Source of the DNA: Leptolyngbya sp. FACHB-60
Lineage (GTDB): Bacteria; Cyanobacteriota; Cyanobacteriia; Phormidesmidales; Phormidesmidaceae
Assembly (NCBI RefSeq): GCF_014695775.1
Contig: NZ_JACJOX010000017.1
Location: 1 to 64,000 of the forward strand
Length of the DNA stretch: 64,000 nucleotides
Direction of reading: 5' to 3'
Positions within the stretch are counted from its first letter, which is position 1. Each line of letters opens with the position of its first letter. Under the pieces are notes generated by a model. That model was given only the letters and a program-made list of their open reading frames with translations, ran no database searches and was not told the origin of the DNA. Made by a program: the position numbers and the translations under genes. Of the stretch, positions 8,574 through 18,718 are shown in pieces.

Positions 8574-9518
8574 TCACCCCTCAGCACCAGCGGCCAAAGC
8601 TTGCCGCAGCTGCCCCTGGTGCTGGGCTAGGCGCTCAGCCGCCGCCTGGGCATCGAGGTTGCCTAGGTGCATTGTCAGGGCCAGTTTGACCTGCTGGTTG
8701 CTGCGATCGAGCAGGTCAGCGGCGGCCTCACGATCGAGGTCAGTCAGGTCGCAGAGAATGCGCAGGGCGCGATCGCGCAGTTTGGTATTGGTCACCGCCA
8801 CATCGACCATGCGATTGCCATAGACTTTCCCCAGGCGCACCATCACCCCCGTCGAAAGAATGTTGAGGGCCATTTTTGTGGCGGTGCCTGCCTTCAGCCG
8901 GGTCGAGCCCGCGAGCAGCTCTGGGCCGACCAGCAGGCGAATGTCAATGTCGGCCTCGGTGGGCACCTGGTCAGCGGGCACGCAGGCCATAAACGCTGTG
9001 GTAGCACCGCGCCGATTGGCCGCGGCGATCGCCCCCTGCACGTAGGGCGTCGTGCCCCCAGCAGTAATGCCCACCACTACATCGTGGGATTGCACGTTGC
9101 GCTCGGTGATTGCCGCGGCCCCGTCTTCGGCAATATCCTCCAGTCCCTCAGAGCTTTTTACCAGCGCCCCGGCTCCCCCCGCGATAATGCCCTGCACGAG
9201 ATCGGGCGGGGTGCAAAAGGTGGGCGGGCACTCTGCGGCATCGAGCACTCCCAGACGACCGCTGGTGCCCGCGCCCACATAAAACAGTCGCCCCCCCTGC
9301 CGCAGCGACTCGGTAGCGGCATCGATCGCCGCCGCGATCGCCTCCCTAGCTCCGGCGATCGCGGCTAGCGTGTGCTGGTCTTCGCGGTTAAACAGATCGA
9401 CCAGTTCCAAAACGCTGAGCCGATCGAGCTGAGCGCTACGGGGGTTGGCTTGCTCGGTTAACAAGTGGCCGCGATCGGCAGGGTTGACAAGGGAAGAATT
9501 GGCGGTCACAGGCAGCAT
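8574..9518 (-). CDS. murQ: N-acetylmuramic acid 6-phosphate etherase
   Basis: About 314 residues from the ATG at 9518. MurQ cleaves the lactyl ether of MurNAc-6-phosphate to give GlcNAc-6-phosphate and D-lactate during murein recycling. The SIS-domain motif YVGAGTSGRLGVLDAAECPPTF is intact, as are GITAGGTTPYV and GSTRLKAGTATKMALN. Length is normal. It is the last gene of a minus-strand cluster behind the DUF4870 and DUF3110 genes. The longer frame to 9572 would add 18 residues that do not resemble the family. No MurNAc kinase or MurP transporter is present in the window. Confidence 0.93.
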   Translation of the reverse strand: MLPVTANSSLVNPADRGHLLTEQANPRSAQLDRLSVLELVDLFNREDQHTLAAIAGAREAIAAAIDAATESLRQGGRLFYVGAGTSGRLGVLDAAECPPTFCTPPDLVQGIIAGGAGALVKSSEGLEDIAEDGAAAITERNVQSHDVVVGITAGGTTPYVQGAIAAANRRGATTAFMACVPADQVPTEADIDIRLLVGPELLAGSTRLKAGTATKMALNILSTGVMVRLGKVYGNRMVDVAVTNTKLRDRALRILCDLTDLDREAAADLLDRSNQQVKLALTMHLGNLDAQAAAERLAQHQGQLRQALAAGAEG

Positions 9519-9561
9519 CCAGAAAGCATATACATTGCCGCCAATGTAAGGGATGGTGGGC

Positions 9562-10476
9562 CTAGCGCACAAACCGAATCGCTACCCCATAGCGGACGGG
9601 CTTGCCCTCGGCAGCCTGAGTCGCCGATACAATGCAGCTGACGATTTCGATCAGGGCCAGGGGCACCACCAGCAAAAAGCCCACCAAAATAAACATCAGC
9701 GCAATGGTCACGATCCAAGCAATCAGCATCGTCAGCTGAAAGTTCAGGGCCGCTTTGGCCTGGCTCTGCACAAAGGCAGCATTGGGGGCAGCGTCGGGGT
9801 TAGATGAAGGCCCCGTTCCTTTCACTAAAAGCAGCGCTAGCGGTGCCACCACCCGCCAGGGCAGCAAAAACGAACTGCCCCAAAACAGCGGCCATCCCCC
9901 TAGCCACTGACTCCCGATCGCCAGATAGCTCACCAGCGGCACCAGGTGAGTCAGCACGACCAGGGTTGCGTCTGACAAACCCGCCTTGTTCTTGCCGAAA
10001 TCAGAGGGCGATCGCGGCAAGCTGTCCGTAGACGAGGGAACCGCTGCCCCAGCCGAGGAATCGTGAGACAGTACCGCTGGCCCAGCGTTCTCTGCGGTAG
10101 CAGGTGGAGGCAATGTCGCGCCGCCAGCGCCCTCAGCTGCTCCAGCCTGAACTTGAGCATCCGTTTGGCCAGACGCGCCCTTGAGACTAAAGGATTCTTG
10201 CCAGTCGGCGGTGTCAGCACCGATGCGTCGCCCAGAAACCCGCACGCTATCAATCGGGCAAGTTAACCCCAGGCGCATCATCCCCCGGCGAATGTGAGGC
10301 ACCACCAGATTTTGATGGATATCGGTATCGGCCTCCAGATCGAGGTGGAGCGTGGTGCCCCGCCACTGGCCACGAGCGACCACACCGGTGGCCAAAGAGG
10401 GAGTCAGCAAGTGGGCGATCGCGCGGGCATCGCCCTGGCGGGCCTGGGCAATCAGGGTTGAGATCGGAGTTGACAT
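9562..10476 (-). CDS. DUF4870 domain-containing membrane protein
   Basis: 304 residues. The N-terminal 100 residues are soluble and unassigned. A linker rich in Ala, Pro and Ser follows at about 115-165. The C-terminal 130 residues carry three or four hydrophobic segments (VVLTHLVPLVSYLAIG, WRVVAPLALLLV, LTMLIAWIVTIALMFILVGF) in the pattern of DUF4870, with NFQLTM in the typical place. It lies 11 bases downstream of the DUF3110 gene and 43 bases upstream of murQ. Function unknown. Confidence 0.75.
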   Translation of the reverse strand: MSTPISTLIAQARQGDARAIAHLLTPSLATGVVARGQWRGTTLHLDLEADTDIHQNLVVPHIRRGMMRLGLTCPIDSVRVSGRRIGADTADWQESFSLKGASGQTDAQVQAGAAEGAGGATLPPPATAENAGPAVLSHDSSAGAAVPSSTDSLPRSPSDFGKNKAGLSDATLVVLTHLVPLVSYLAIGSQWLGGWPLFWGSSFLLPWRVVAPLALLLVKGTGPSSNPDAAPNAAFVQSQAKAALNFQLTMLIAWIVTIALMFILVGFLLVVPLALIEIVSCIVSATQAAEGKPVRYGVAIRFVR

Positions 10477-10487
10477 GGCCCGTGACC

Positions 10488-10889
10488 CTAGAGCAGTTTC
10501 TCAAGCTGCTGGCGCATCCGGTCTAGCTCAGCTTGAGAAAGCCCGTTGTCGTCGGTAGACGGAACACTGTCGGCAAGCGGAGCAACGGCGTCAGGATTGT
10601 CGGGGTCCCAGGTAGTTTGCTCGAGGGTTTGATCAGGGGGAACCGCCAAAGTGCCTTCAGGTACCAGGCGATAGCCGTACCCAGCCGATTCGCAAAACTC
10701 TTCAATTTCAGCCTGGTCAAACCCCTCCACGGTGGCCTCTGGAAAATCTTGGGCCTCCAGCATCAAGGCATAGCGGATGGCGTCGTCCTCATGCTCAAAC
10801 ATCAAGATGATGTTCTCCCCGTTCATGGTTTCGGCATGAATGCCCTCGTTGTCGGTGCGGGCATTAAACAACAGCACGTACACCACCAT
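10488..10889 (-). CDS. DUF3110 domain-containing protein
   Basis: 133 residues. The N-terminal 85 residues (VYVLLFNARTDNEGIHA, LMFEHEDDAIRYALMLEAQDFP, CESAGYGYRLV) match the small DUF3110 domain found in cyanobacteria and plastids. The acidic C-terminus ends with a predicted short helix. It is the first gene of the minus-strand cluster with the DUF4870 and murQ genes and diverges from the TamB-like gene. The biochemical function is not known. Confidence 0.85.
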   Translation of the reverse strand: MVVYVLLFNARTDNEGIHAETMNGENIILMFEHEDDAIRYALMLEAQDFPEATVEGFDQAEIEEFCESAGYGYRLVPEGTLAVPPDQTLEQTTWDPDNPDAVAPLADSVPSTDDNGLSQAELDRMRQQLEKLL

Positions 10890-11142
10890 GGCCCTATCTC
10901 GCTAACAGCATTACTTGTTTACTGTACCGGGCCGTTGCCTCGCGAACAAAGCAGCCTCAGTGGTCGTCTACGGTTTGAGGCTCTCAGTTGAGTGACTGAA
11001 GCTGAACGATTCAAGTTTCCTCGCGATCGGACCCAGCAATTTCGCTACAGACAGCGCCGACCATTAAGTTCGTTGGAAGTGGTAGGCAGAAAGCGGGGAG
11101 TTCATTACTATTGTTGGGTGTTCTGCGGTGGCGTAAACGGGT

Positions 11143-14100
11143 ATGACCCCTTCTCAAGAACCAGAGCCTTCTCAGGAACCGGAATCTCAAGAGCCGGAGT
11201 CTTCTCAGGAACCGGAATCTTCTCAAGAGCCGGAGTCGAGCGGCAGCGGCCGTTGGCTGACAGCGGGCCTGTTGCTGGGCACGCTGCTGGTGTTGGGAGG
11301 TGCAGCAGCGCTGGGGGGCTGGCTATGGAGCCGCAATAACCTTGTGCCCTTGCTGGCCAGGGAGCTGTCGGAAGCCCTGGAACGCCCGGTAGAGCTAGGG
11401 CCGGTAGAACGGGTGGGTTTATCGGGGGTGCGGCTGGGGCCATCTAAAATTCCACCAACACCGACAGATCCAGATAGCCTATCGCTGGCAGCGGTAGAGG
11501 TGCAGTTCAAGATATGGGATTTGTGGCGGCGGGAACTGCCCCTCACTGTGACTTTTGAGAAGGGAGAGCTGTACCTAGAGCAGAATGCCGAACGCGAATG
11601 GTTTGATCTGGATCTAGAACTATCCGATCGCGATCCGGAGCGCGATCCCTTCATCAATGTGAATCTCGACCAGCTCTACGTCAAAGATTCTCAGCTGACT
11701 ATGGTGCCCTACGTACAGGGTGATGTTGAGCCGGTGCGGGTGGCGATCGAAAACTTGCAGGGCCAGCTAGACTTCAACGAAACGTTCATTGAGGTACCAG
11801 GGGATCCTAATTCACCCCTTGAAACTCGGCAGCTCGACCTAAACCTCAGCGGCGAATCCACCCAGGGAGGCGACTTGGATCTCACCGGGTCGGTGCTACT
11901 GCCGCCGCCCAAAGAAACCCCCAGCGAAAGCGCCGATTCTCCGGTTGATCCGACCGAGGTACCTGGCCCTGGCCTGCAAGCCAATATTAATTTACGCACC
12001 CAAAAGGCCCGAACCACCGACGTCATGCCCTTGGTCGACTCCTTTTTGGAGGAGCCTCTGCCGGTGCAATTTCCCACTGGCGTGGTCAGTGGGCAGGTCG
12101 ATATTGAAAGCGGTGTTGGCATCCCCACCAACATCGTCGGTACAGCCCGGGTAGAGGAGGGCAGCGTAGTTCACCCCATTCTGCCCGAGCCCCTACAAAA
12201 TGTTCAGGGCGACGTACGCTTTCGGGGCCGCACCTTTAAATTTGAGAATGTCACCACCAGCATGGGCGACCTAACCGCCCGCGCTGGGGGCAGCCTCAAC
12301 TTAGATGAGGGCTACAACCTCAGAGGCCAGGTCAACCCATTTACCGTAGCCCAGGCCTCTGAACTGCTGGACAGAAGTTTGCCGGTAGAGGCCAGTGGCG
12401 TCTTTGGGGCCGACGTTACCATGACTGGGCCCTTAGGCAAGCCGGTGCTAACTACCGAGCTGATCTCCCAAGATCAAATCATCGTTGATCGAATAGCTTT
12501 CAGTGAAGTCAGGGTCACAGGCACCCTGCGATCGCCCAACCTAGCGATTGATCAACTCCTGGCAGTGCCAGTCGGGGGCGGTGCTCTGACCGGCAGCGGC
12601 GTTTTTACCTTTGGCGAACCGGGGCGGCTGGTGCTGGCACTAACGGGCGATCGCATTCCCGCCGACACCATCGGCCAGGCCTACGGGCTGTCTGACCGGG
12701 TAGCCTTAGGGCCAGTATTTTTTGACGCTGATATCGCTGGTCCCGTCAACCAGCTCGTCGGCACGGCCAGCTGGCGCGCCCCCGTGGGCGACTACCCAGC
12801 CCAGGGCAATCTCCGCCTGGTGGGCAACCAGGTGCGCTTTACCGATACCTTTGTGCAGGTGGCTGGGGGCACTATAGCGGGCGATGGCCTGCTCGCCAAT
12901 GGTCAGTGGAACGCTGACCTCCGGGGCCAGGGGGTACAGCTCGGTCGCTTGGGGGTCGGGGTTGACGGGGTGGCTAGCGGCACTGCTCAGCTTTCAGGCA
13001 CCCTAGACAATCCTGGCCTGGCGGGTATTCGGGGCCAGGGCAATGGCGCGATCGCTCTGGCTGGCGGCGGCACCGTGCTCACCGACGTGAGCCTGGCGGG
13101 TGGCCAGTGGAGCGCCAATGTCCAAGGGCGCGAGCTGCAAATGGCGGCCTTTGCTCCCGATCTCCAGGGCACCGCTGGGGGCAACTTTCGCTTTACGGGC
13201 AGGACTGACAACCTCACCTTGGCCGGAGCGCGGGGGCAGGGGCAGCTCGTGCTTTCGGATGGACTGGCTACCGCTGCCTCCCGATCACCTCAGCTCGCCC
13301 AGATGCGCGGCCCCCTTACCGCCGACCTGGTCTGGAACGGCCAGACGGTGCTTGTGCAGCAGGCCAGCACCAGAGGGATCCAGGCCAACGGGTTTATCAC
13401 CCCGCAGCTTAGTGGCCCTGGAGCACCTGCGATCGCCAACCTCGATCTCAACCTCAACGCAGATAACTTCAGCCTGGCGGCACTGCCCGTGCGCCAGGTG
13501 ATTCCCCTGACAGGCAACGCCTTCTTTAACGGACGGTTGCGCGGTCGTCCCGGCGCGCTGGCCTTTAGCGGCGACGCCTCTCTGGTGGGGCTACAGGCGG
13601 GCGATCTGGCCTTTGCCTCTCCCCTCAGCGGCCCTGTCACCTACAACCAGGGCGGCGCACTGGCGGTTGATCTAACAGGCGGTGGCGATCGCGTCTATGT
13701 AGCCAGCGCTGGAGGCGACCGCGACCTAGCCTTTGAGATCCGCAGCGGCGAGGCCCTGGCCGAGGGCTACACCCGGGGTGACGAGCTCTACGCCACCGTC
13801 GAAAATTTGCCCCTGGGCGACCTCCGCTTGCCCCAGGCTGGCATCAACGGCATTGGCACTGTGAGTGGTCTAATCAGCCGGGCCGAAATTGTCGCCAACC
13901 TGCGGCAGCCCACCCTGCGGGCCACCTTCGACGTGCAAGACCCCAGCATTGGCTACCTCAGACTGCCCAACGAAATCACCACCGTCGCCATTGACCCCAC
14001 TGCCCCCGAGCGCCCGACCGAGTCGACTCGCTATGGTCGGCTGCGGGGCAGCGTTACCTACACCAACAACGTCATCAGTCTAGCTGGGGTCGTGCTGGAG

Positions 14101-16653
14101 TCAGCCTCTGGGCTTAGCCGCTACCTGGCTAGCGGCACCTATACCCTGGGCGACCAGCCCCAGATCAACGGTGAACTTGTGGTTCACAATGGCCAAATTC
14201 AAGACGTTCTCCAAACCCTGCTGATTTTTGAGCAGGCCGATTTTCGCTTTAACCCGCTTCGACCCCCCGAGTGGTTTCGCCCCGCCACTCCAGCCGATTT
14301 GGCTTCGCTGGAGGAGGTGCAGCCCGTGGGCGATCGCAACGCCAGCCTGCTCGATCAGCTCCGCCGTCTAGCCGAAGTGCAAGAGCTCGAAGATATGCTG
14401 GCAGACCAGGGCGAAACCGCTACCCTGCCTCCCCTCGATGAATTTGTTGGCAACTTCTCAGGCAAAGTGACCGCCAACGGCACCGTGCCCGACAGCCTCA
14501 ACATCACTTTCGACCTGGCCGGAGCGGACTGGGTCTGGGGCAACGCCGACGGCAGCAACGGTGCCACCTACCGCATCGACGAAGTTATTGCCAAGGGCAG
14601 CTACCAGGACAGCGTCATTCGTCTCGAGCCGGTCAGCCTGCGCTCTAACTTCACCGATTTTTCCGACACCACCCAGCAGGGTGTAGCGCTGGCCACTCTC
14701 AACGGCGACTTTAGCCTGCGCCCCGACGACCCCGTAGCCCGCACGCTGCGTCTGGAGGTGAGTAATGTGCCCATCAACGCGCTGCGCCAGCCCTTGCGCC
14801 TCCCCGACAACCTCGACGGGTTGGTCAACCTGGGGGCCACCCTCACCGGCACCCTGGCTGCCCCCCAGGTACGCGGCCAGCTGGCGGTCAACGAAGCCAC
14901 CATCAACCGCAACGCCATCGATTTGGCCACCGCCAACTTTCGGTACGAAAACGCCCGCCTCAACCTGATCAGCCGGGTCGCCATTGACGAACAAGTCGAC
15001 CCGCTGCGGCTGGTGGCCAGTGTGCCTCTGCCTCTGCCCGGCCTACAGCAACAGCCCGAAACCGATACGGTTGACGTTTCCCTTAGAGTGCGCGATGAGG
15101 GCTTTGCCCTGGTCAATCTGTTCACCCGCGCCATCACCTGGGAGTCAGGCCCAGCCAGCCTCGACCTAGCCGTTCAAGGGCGCTGGCCCGTCAACCAGCC
15201 CATTCAGGAGGCCCTGACCACCCTCAATGTGACCGGCAATGCCAACCTTGAGGGTGTCACCATCAGCTCCCGCAGTCTAACCGAGCCCCTCACCAATATT
15301 CAGGGCCGTATCGACGTGCTCGAAGGCCCTGACACCATCCGCGGCAACTCTGTCTACACCAACGGTTTAGTGCTCGCCTTCCAAAACTTAGAGGGCGACT
15401 TTAGCAACGGCAAGGTAACGGCCGGTGGCAACCTCAAGCTGCTGCCCTCAGTGCAAGACTTAGCCCCTGGGTTATTTGACACCCGCACGCCCCTAGAGGA
15501 TGGTGGCACTTCCCCACAAGGTGACAACCCTTTCCGCGTTACCCTCGACAACATTGCCCTTGACCTGCGTAACCCAGCCGGCACCTATCGGGGTCGCGTC
15601 GATGGCAACGTTGTTGTCGACGGCAGCGTCTTTTTGCTGCCGCCCCTGGTCTATGGCGAAGTGAAGCTATCCAACGGGCTGCTTACCTTGCCCGATACCA
15701 GCTTAGGGGAGGGCACCGCAACTGGCTTTGCCTCGACCTCAGAGCCCAGAATCTTTGACCCGATTCCGCCAGTGCTAGAAGACTTTAAGCTGGTGCTGGC
15801 TGAGAATGTGCGGTTGGCTGTCCCTGGCATTGTGGATGTGAGGGCCGAAGGTACGCTAGACCTGATGGGTACTGTCCCCAACATCAGACCCGATGGTCGC
15901 ATTAATCTACCTTCGGGCCGCATTAACCTACTGACCACCGAGTTTCGTCTCACAGGCGATCAAAACTATGCTGAGTTCAGCGATCTCGACGAAACCATCG
16001 ACCCCTACTTGGTGGCCAACCTATCGGCGGCAGTGCCCGATAGCGCTGCGGCTGGCAATGCCCTGGCTGTAGCCACCCCCTTCCCCCGTAACGAAATTAG
16101 CGTATCTCGCATCGACCAGCTGGGTATCACCCAGGCCGGGGTGCAGACCGTGCGCATTCGCGCCAGCGTCAACGGCCGTGTTAGCCGCGTAGTGAATTTG
16201 CAGGGGGTAGAGCTATCTAGTACCCCACCTCGCTCCGAGGGTGAGATTGTAGCCTTGCTCAGCGGTGGCCTCCTGGCGGCGCTTGAATCCACCTTGGGCA
16301 GCGTGTCAGGCGGCGGCGATGGGTTCCAAGGTCTGCTAGCTTTTGCGGGGTCGGCCCTGCTCAACAACCTGCAAAATCTGCTGGGGTCAGGGCTAGATCG
16401 CACCGAGCTACGCCTGTTTTCGGCCTCGCCACCGGGGCAGCAGGCAGGTGCCCTCGACATTGGCGGCGAGATTGGCTATAACTTTTCTCCCAGTATCTCG
16501 GTGTCGGTGCAAAAGGTATTTACGAATGTTACTCCCGCCGTGTTTAGCGTGCGCTATCGCATCACCGACCAGATCACCATACGGGGTATCACCAGCTATG
16601 AGCAATTCAATGAAAACACTGGCGCAGTTGTAGAATTTCGATTTCAGCCTTGA
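11143..16653 (+). CDS. TamB-like translocation and assembly module protein (DUF490)
   Basis: 1836 residues. TamB/AsmA-type proteins span the periplasm as a long beta groove and help move lipids or outer-membrane proteins. The N-terminus is a cytoplasmic tail of about 33 residues with tandem SQEPES-type repeats, then one transmembrane helix (WLTAGLLLGTLLVLGGAAALGGWLW). The body is a long run of beta-rich repeats, and the C-terminal 400 residues match the DUF490/TamB domain (for example GEVKLSNGLLTLPDTS, NEISVSRIDQLG, LDIGGEIGYNFSPSISVSVQK). Cyanobacterial and plastid homologues (TIC236 in plants) support an envelope biogenesis role. Start chosen as the first ATG. Confidence 0.9.
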   Translation: MTPSQEPEPSQEPESQEPESSQEPESSQEPESSGSGRWLTAGLLLGTLLVLGGAAALGGWLWSRNNLVPLLARELSEALERPVELGPVERVGLSGVRLGPSKIPPTPTDPDSLSLAAVEVQFKIWDLWRRELPLTVTFEKGELYLEQNAEREWFDLDLELSDRDPERDPFINVNLDQLYVKDSQLTMVPYVQGDVEPVRVAIENLQGQLDFNETFIEVPGDPNSPLETRQLDLNLSGESTQGGDLDLTGSVLLPPPKETPSESADSPVDPTEVPGPGLQANINLRTQKARTTDVMPLVDSFLEEPLPVQFPTGVVSGQVDIESGVGIPTNIVGTARVEEGSVVHPILPEPLQNVQGDVRFRGRTFKFENVTTSMGDLTARAGGSLNLDEGYNLRGQVNPFTVAQASELLDRSLPVEASGVFGADVTMTGPLGKPVLTTELISQDQIIVDRIAFSEVRVTGTLRSPNLAIDQLLAVPVGGGALTGSGVFTFGEPGRLVLALTGDRIPADTIGQAYGLSDRVALGPVFFDADIAGPVNQLVGTASWRAPVGDYPAQGNLRLVGNQVRFTDTFVQVAGGTIAGDGLLANGQWNADLRGQGVQLGRLGVGVDGVASGTAQLSGTLDNPGLAGIRGQGNGAIALAGGGTVLTDVSLAGGQWSANVQGRELQMAAFAPDLQGTAGGNFRFTGRTDNLTLAGARGQGQLVLSDGLATAASRSPQLAQMRGPLTADLVWNGQTVLVQQASTRGIQANGFITPQLSGPGAPAIANLDLNLNADNFSLAALPVRQVIPLTGNAFFNGRLRGRPGALAFSGDASLVGLQAGDLAFASPLSGPVTYNQGGALAVDLTGGGDRVYVASAGGDRDLAFEIRSGEALAEGYTRGDELYATVENLPLGDLRLPQAGINGIGTVSGLISRAEIVANLRQPTLRATFDVQDPSIGYLRLPNEITTVAIDPTAPERPTESTRYGRLRGSVTYTNNVISLAGVVLESASGLSRYLASGTYTLGDQPQINGELVVHNGQIQDVLQTLLIFEQADFRFNPLRPPEWFRPATPADLASLEEVQPVGDRNASLLDQLRRLAEVQELEDMLADQGETATLPPLDEFVGNFSGKVTANGTVPDSLNITFDLAGADWVWGNADGSNGATYRIDEVIAKGSYQDSVIRLEPVSLRSNFTDFSDTTQQGVALATLNGDFSLRPDDPVARTLRLEVSNVPINALRQPLRLPDNLDGLVNLGATLTGTLAAPQVRGQLAVNEATINRNAIDLATANFRYENARLNLISRVAIDEQVDPLRLVASVPLPLPGLQQQPETDTVDVSLRVRDEGFALVNLFTRAITWESGPASLDLAVQGRWPVNQPIQEALTTLNVTGNANLEGVTISSRSLTEPLTNIQGRIDVLEGPDTIRGNSVYTNGLVLAFQNLEGDFSNGKVTAGGNLKLLPSVQDLAPGLFDTRTPLEDGGTSPQGDNPFRVTLDNIALDLRNPAGTYRGRVDGNVVVDGSVFLLPPLVYGEVKLSNGLLTLPDTSLGEGTATGFASTSEPRIFDPIPPVLEDFKLVLAENVRLAVPGIVDVRAEGTLDLMGTVPNIRPDGRINLPSGRINLLTTEFRLTGDQNYAEFSDLDETIDPYLVANLSAAVPDSAAAGNALAVATPFPRNEISVSRIDQLGITQAGVQTVRIRASVNGRVSRVVNLQGVELSSTPPRSEGEIVALLSGGLLAALESTLGSVSGGGDGFQGLLAFAGSALLNNLQNLLGSGLDRTELRLFSASPPGQQAGALDIGGEIGYNFSPSISVSVQKVFTNVTPAVFSVRYRITDQITIRGITSYEQFNENTGAVVEFRFQP

Positions 16654-16725
16654 GCTCAGGGGCAACGCCCCTAGGCCTGTAAGGTGGAAGAGAATCGCTG
16701 CCCATACCTCGACAACGATAAGCTG

Positions 16726-17346
16726 ATGGACCCTAAGCTGCCGCAACCTGCTCCACCCAATCCCCCCGCTGAGGAGACACCGCCAGCGGAGGTTTCAGCT
16801 TGGGCTCGTTGGCGATCGCTGTGGGCAGGGCAGTGGAGCAACATTCGAGTGCTGGCGATCGCCCTAGCGATCGCCCTCACCGTGCGAGTGCTGATTGCTG
16901 AACCTCGCTATATTCCCTCCAACTCCATGGATCCGACGCTGCACATCGGCGATCGCCTACTGGTCGACAAAATTAGCTACCGCTGGCAGGCTCCTCACCG
17001 AGGCGATATCGTGGTGTTTGCGCCACCGCCGCAGCTAGCTCGCCTGGGGTACGAGACTCGTCAGGCCTTCATCAAACGAGTGATTGGCGAACCTGGCCAA
17101 ACCATCGCCGTTCGCCAAGGACAGGTGATCGTTGACGGCGAACCGCTGCAAGAGAGCTATCCCCTCGAAGCCCCGGCCTACACCCTAGAGCCCGTCACCG
17201 TCCCACCAGGGCAGGTGTTTGTTATGGGCGACAACCGCAACGACAGCAATGACTCCCACGTGTGGGGCGGGCTCCCGCAGCAAAACATCATTGGCCGCGC
17301 CCGGTTCAGGTTTTGGCCCCTCGATCGCCTTGGCCCCGTCAGTTAA
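16726..17346 (+). CDS. lepB: Signal peptidase I
   Basis: About 206 residues from the ATG at 16726; a GTG at 16684 is possible. Signal peptidase I removes signal peptides on the outer face of the plasma or thylakoid membrane. One transmembrane helix (IRVLAIALAIALTVRVLIAEPRYI) precedes the catalytic Ser in PSNSMDPTL. The catalytic Lys is in FIKRVIGEPGQ, and the conserved box GDNRNDSNDSHVWG follows. A Pro-rich cytosolic N-terminus is typical of cyanobacterial LepB. It lies shortly downstream of the TamB-like gene, so both may share a transcript. Confidence 0.93.
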   Translation: MDPKLPQPAPPNPPAEETPPAEVSAWARWRSLWAGQWSNIRVLAIALAIALTVRVLIAEPRYIPSNSMDPTLHIGDRLLVDKISYRWQAPHRGDIVVFAPPPQLARLGYETRQAFIKRVIGEPGQTIAVRQGQVIVDGEPLQESYPLEAPAYTLEPVTVPPGQVFVMGDNRNDSNDSHVWGGLPQQNIIGRARFRFWPLDRLGPVS

Positions 17347-17468
17347 CGGTTAACCCCCAATTTCCCTAACCCAGCGGCAGCCCAACGGCATACTGCACTA
17401 CCACCCTGACTTGACGGGTTGTGTAAGATCAAGGCGACTTGTGATCACCCAGTTTTGAGGCAGCGCCC

Positions 17469-18080
17469 ATGCTTGTACAGCTTGTTCGCCCCCTGGTGCG
17501 TACCCAGGTGCAAATGCTCACCCAGGCTCAGTCGGTCAGCAACAAACTGGTGGGCATGGTGTCGCAGTGGTTGGGCTACCTGGGCATTCACGCGGAGGTG
17601 ACTCAGTTGCACACGACTGGCGATCGCATTCAAGTGTCGCTCTGCGTAGGCAAACCCGAACAGTGTACCGAGGCCGAGTGGCAGCAAATTCTCGATAACC
17701 TGAACCAAGACCAAACCGTTACATCTGAAGAAGACACCCTTACCTACACGGACATGTCCTCTGCCCAGCAGAGCAAGGTGCAGCGGCTGCTAGCCTCCAT
17801 TCTCCACGCCAGCGGCCAAGACCCCCTTGAAGAATGGGCTAGCCTGCGGCCAAGGCTAGTGGCTTTAGGCATGGAGGAATCGATGTTGGCGGGCATTCAA
17901 AGCGCTCTCAAGGTGCCCATGCCCGTAGAGCTTTTGGCCGAGCAACTAGAGCCCGATGTAGCGGCCTTTGTGCTGTCTAAAGCCATCCACATTGCCCTGC
18001 TCGACCAGCAGATCAGCCAGGCCGAAGACACCGCCCTCAAGACCCTGCTCAACGCCGTTGATCACAAGTTAGTGGCCTAG
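17469..18080 (+). CDS. Conserved protein of unknown function, possible TerB-like C-terminus
   Basis: 203 residues, no signal peptide or membrane segment. The first 100 residues contain an amphipathic N-terminal helix and a small alpha/beta part; the last 90 are all-helical, with an acidic segment (VLSKAIHIALLDQQISQAEDTAL) that looks like the TerB-like fold found in many cyanobacterial proteins. This is a structural impression, not a firm family match. The gene is preceded by about 120 bases without features. Confidence 0.5.
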   Translation: MLVQLVRPLVRTQVQMLTQAQSVSNKLVGMVSQWLGYLGIHAEVTQLHTTGDRIQVSLCVGKPEQCTEAEWQQILDNLNQDQTVTSEEDTLTYTDMSSAQQSKVQRLLASILHASGQDPLEEWASLRPRLVALGMEESMLAGIQSALKVPMPVELLAEQLEPDVAAFVLSKAIHIALLDQQISQAEDTALKTLLNAVDHKLVA

Positions 18081-18201
18081 GTTTGCCGATCACGATTCCG
18101 GGACGGATACTCGTTCCGAGTCGGTGCCCGTTTCTAGAATGCCGCAGGCTATACGCTTCGCGAATCGCCGCTTCATCTTCGCCCCCTTCGCCCTTCCCGG
18201 T

Positions 18202-18633
18202 ATGGATTCTGTTGTCTTGTTTCACCTGGCCTTTCCCGTGGTCGATATTCCTACCACAAAAAAATTTTACGTGGATGGCCTTGGCTGCAAACCAGGGAGA
18301 GAAACGCCTAACTCGCTCATTCTCAACCTGTATGGCCATCAGTTAGTGGCTCACACCACAACCGAGCTAGCCCCGCAAAAAGGCATTTATCCGCGCCACT
18401 TTGGCCTGGTCTTCATGGCTGAGCCCGACTGGGAAACATTGCTACATCGCGCCAAAGATCATCAGCTCACGTTCTACCAGGACGAAAAGCACCGCTTTCC
18501 GGGCACAACGCTGGAGCATCGCACCTTCTTTTTGCAGGACCCATTCTTTAACTTGCTAGAGTTTAAGTATTACTGCCACCCCAGCGCCATCTTTGGGGAG
18601 GTTGACCAGGCGCAGGTGGGGGATACCGAATAA
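18202..18633 (+). CDS. VOC (glyoxalase/bleomycin-resistance) superfamily protein
   Basis: 143 residues from the ATG at 18202. Two paired beta-alpha-beta-beta-beta modules are suggested by the opening FHLAFPVVDIPTTKKFYVDGLGC and the ending RTFFLQDPFFNLLEFKYY, which carries the usual late Glu metal ligand; the early His in FHLAF and the His in RHFGLVF fit the other metal ligands. Members include glyoxalases, extradiol dioxygenases and resistance proteins, so substrate is open. The open frame upstream of the ATG (from 18124) looks non-coding. Confidence 0.85.
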   Translation: MDSVVLFHLAFPVVDIPTTKKFYVDGLGCKPGRETPNSLILNLYGHQLVAHTTTELAPQKGIYPRHFGLVFMAEPDWETLLHRAKDHQLTFYQDEKHRFPGTTLEHRTFFLQDPFFNLLEFKYYCHPSAIFGEVDQAQVGDTE

Positions 18634-18718
18634 TCGACTCCAGCGCTGAGCCACGATAGAAGTTGTGTCCTCTCTGCGGCTGTCGCCGTGATAGGTTGAT
18701 GGTCGGCGAATCTCTGGC

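Noticed and set aside
11900..16400. Many long open frames opposite and within the TamB-like gene
   Set aside because: They are by-products of its GC-rich codons; only the 1836-codon frame shows domain content.
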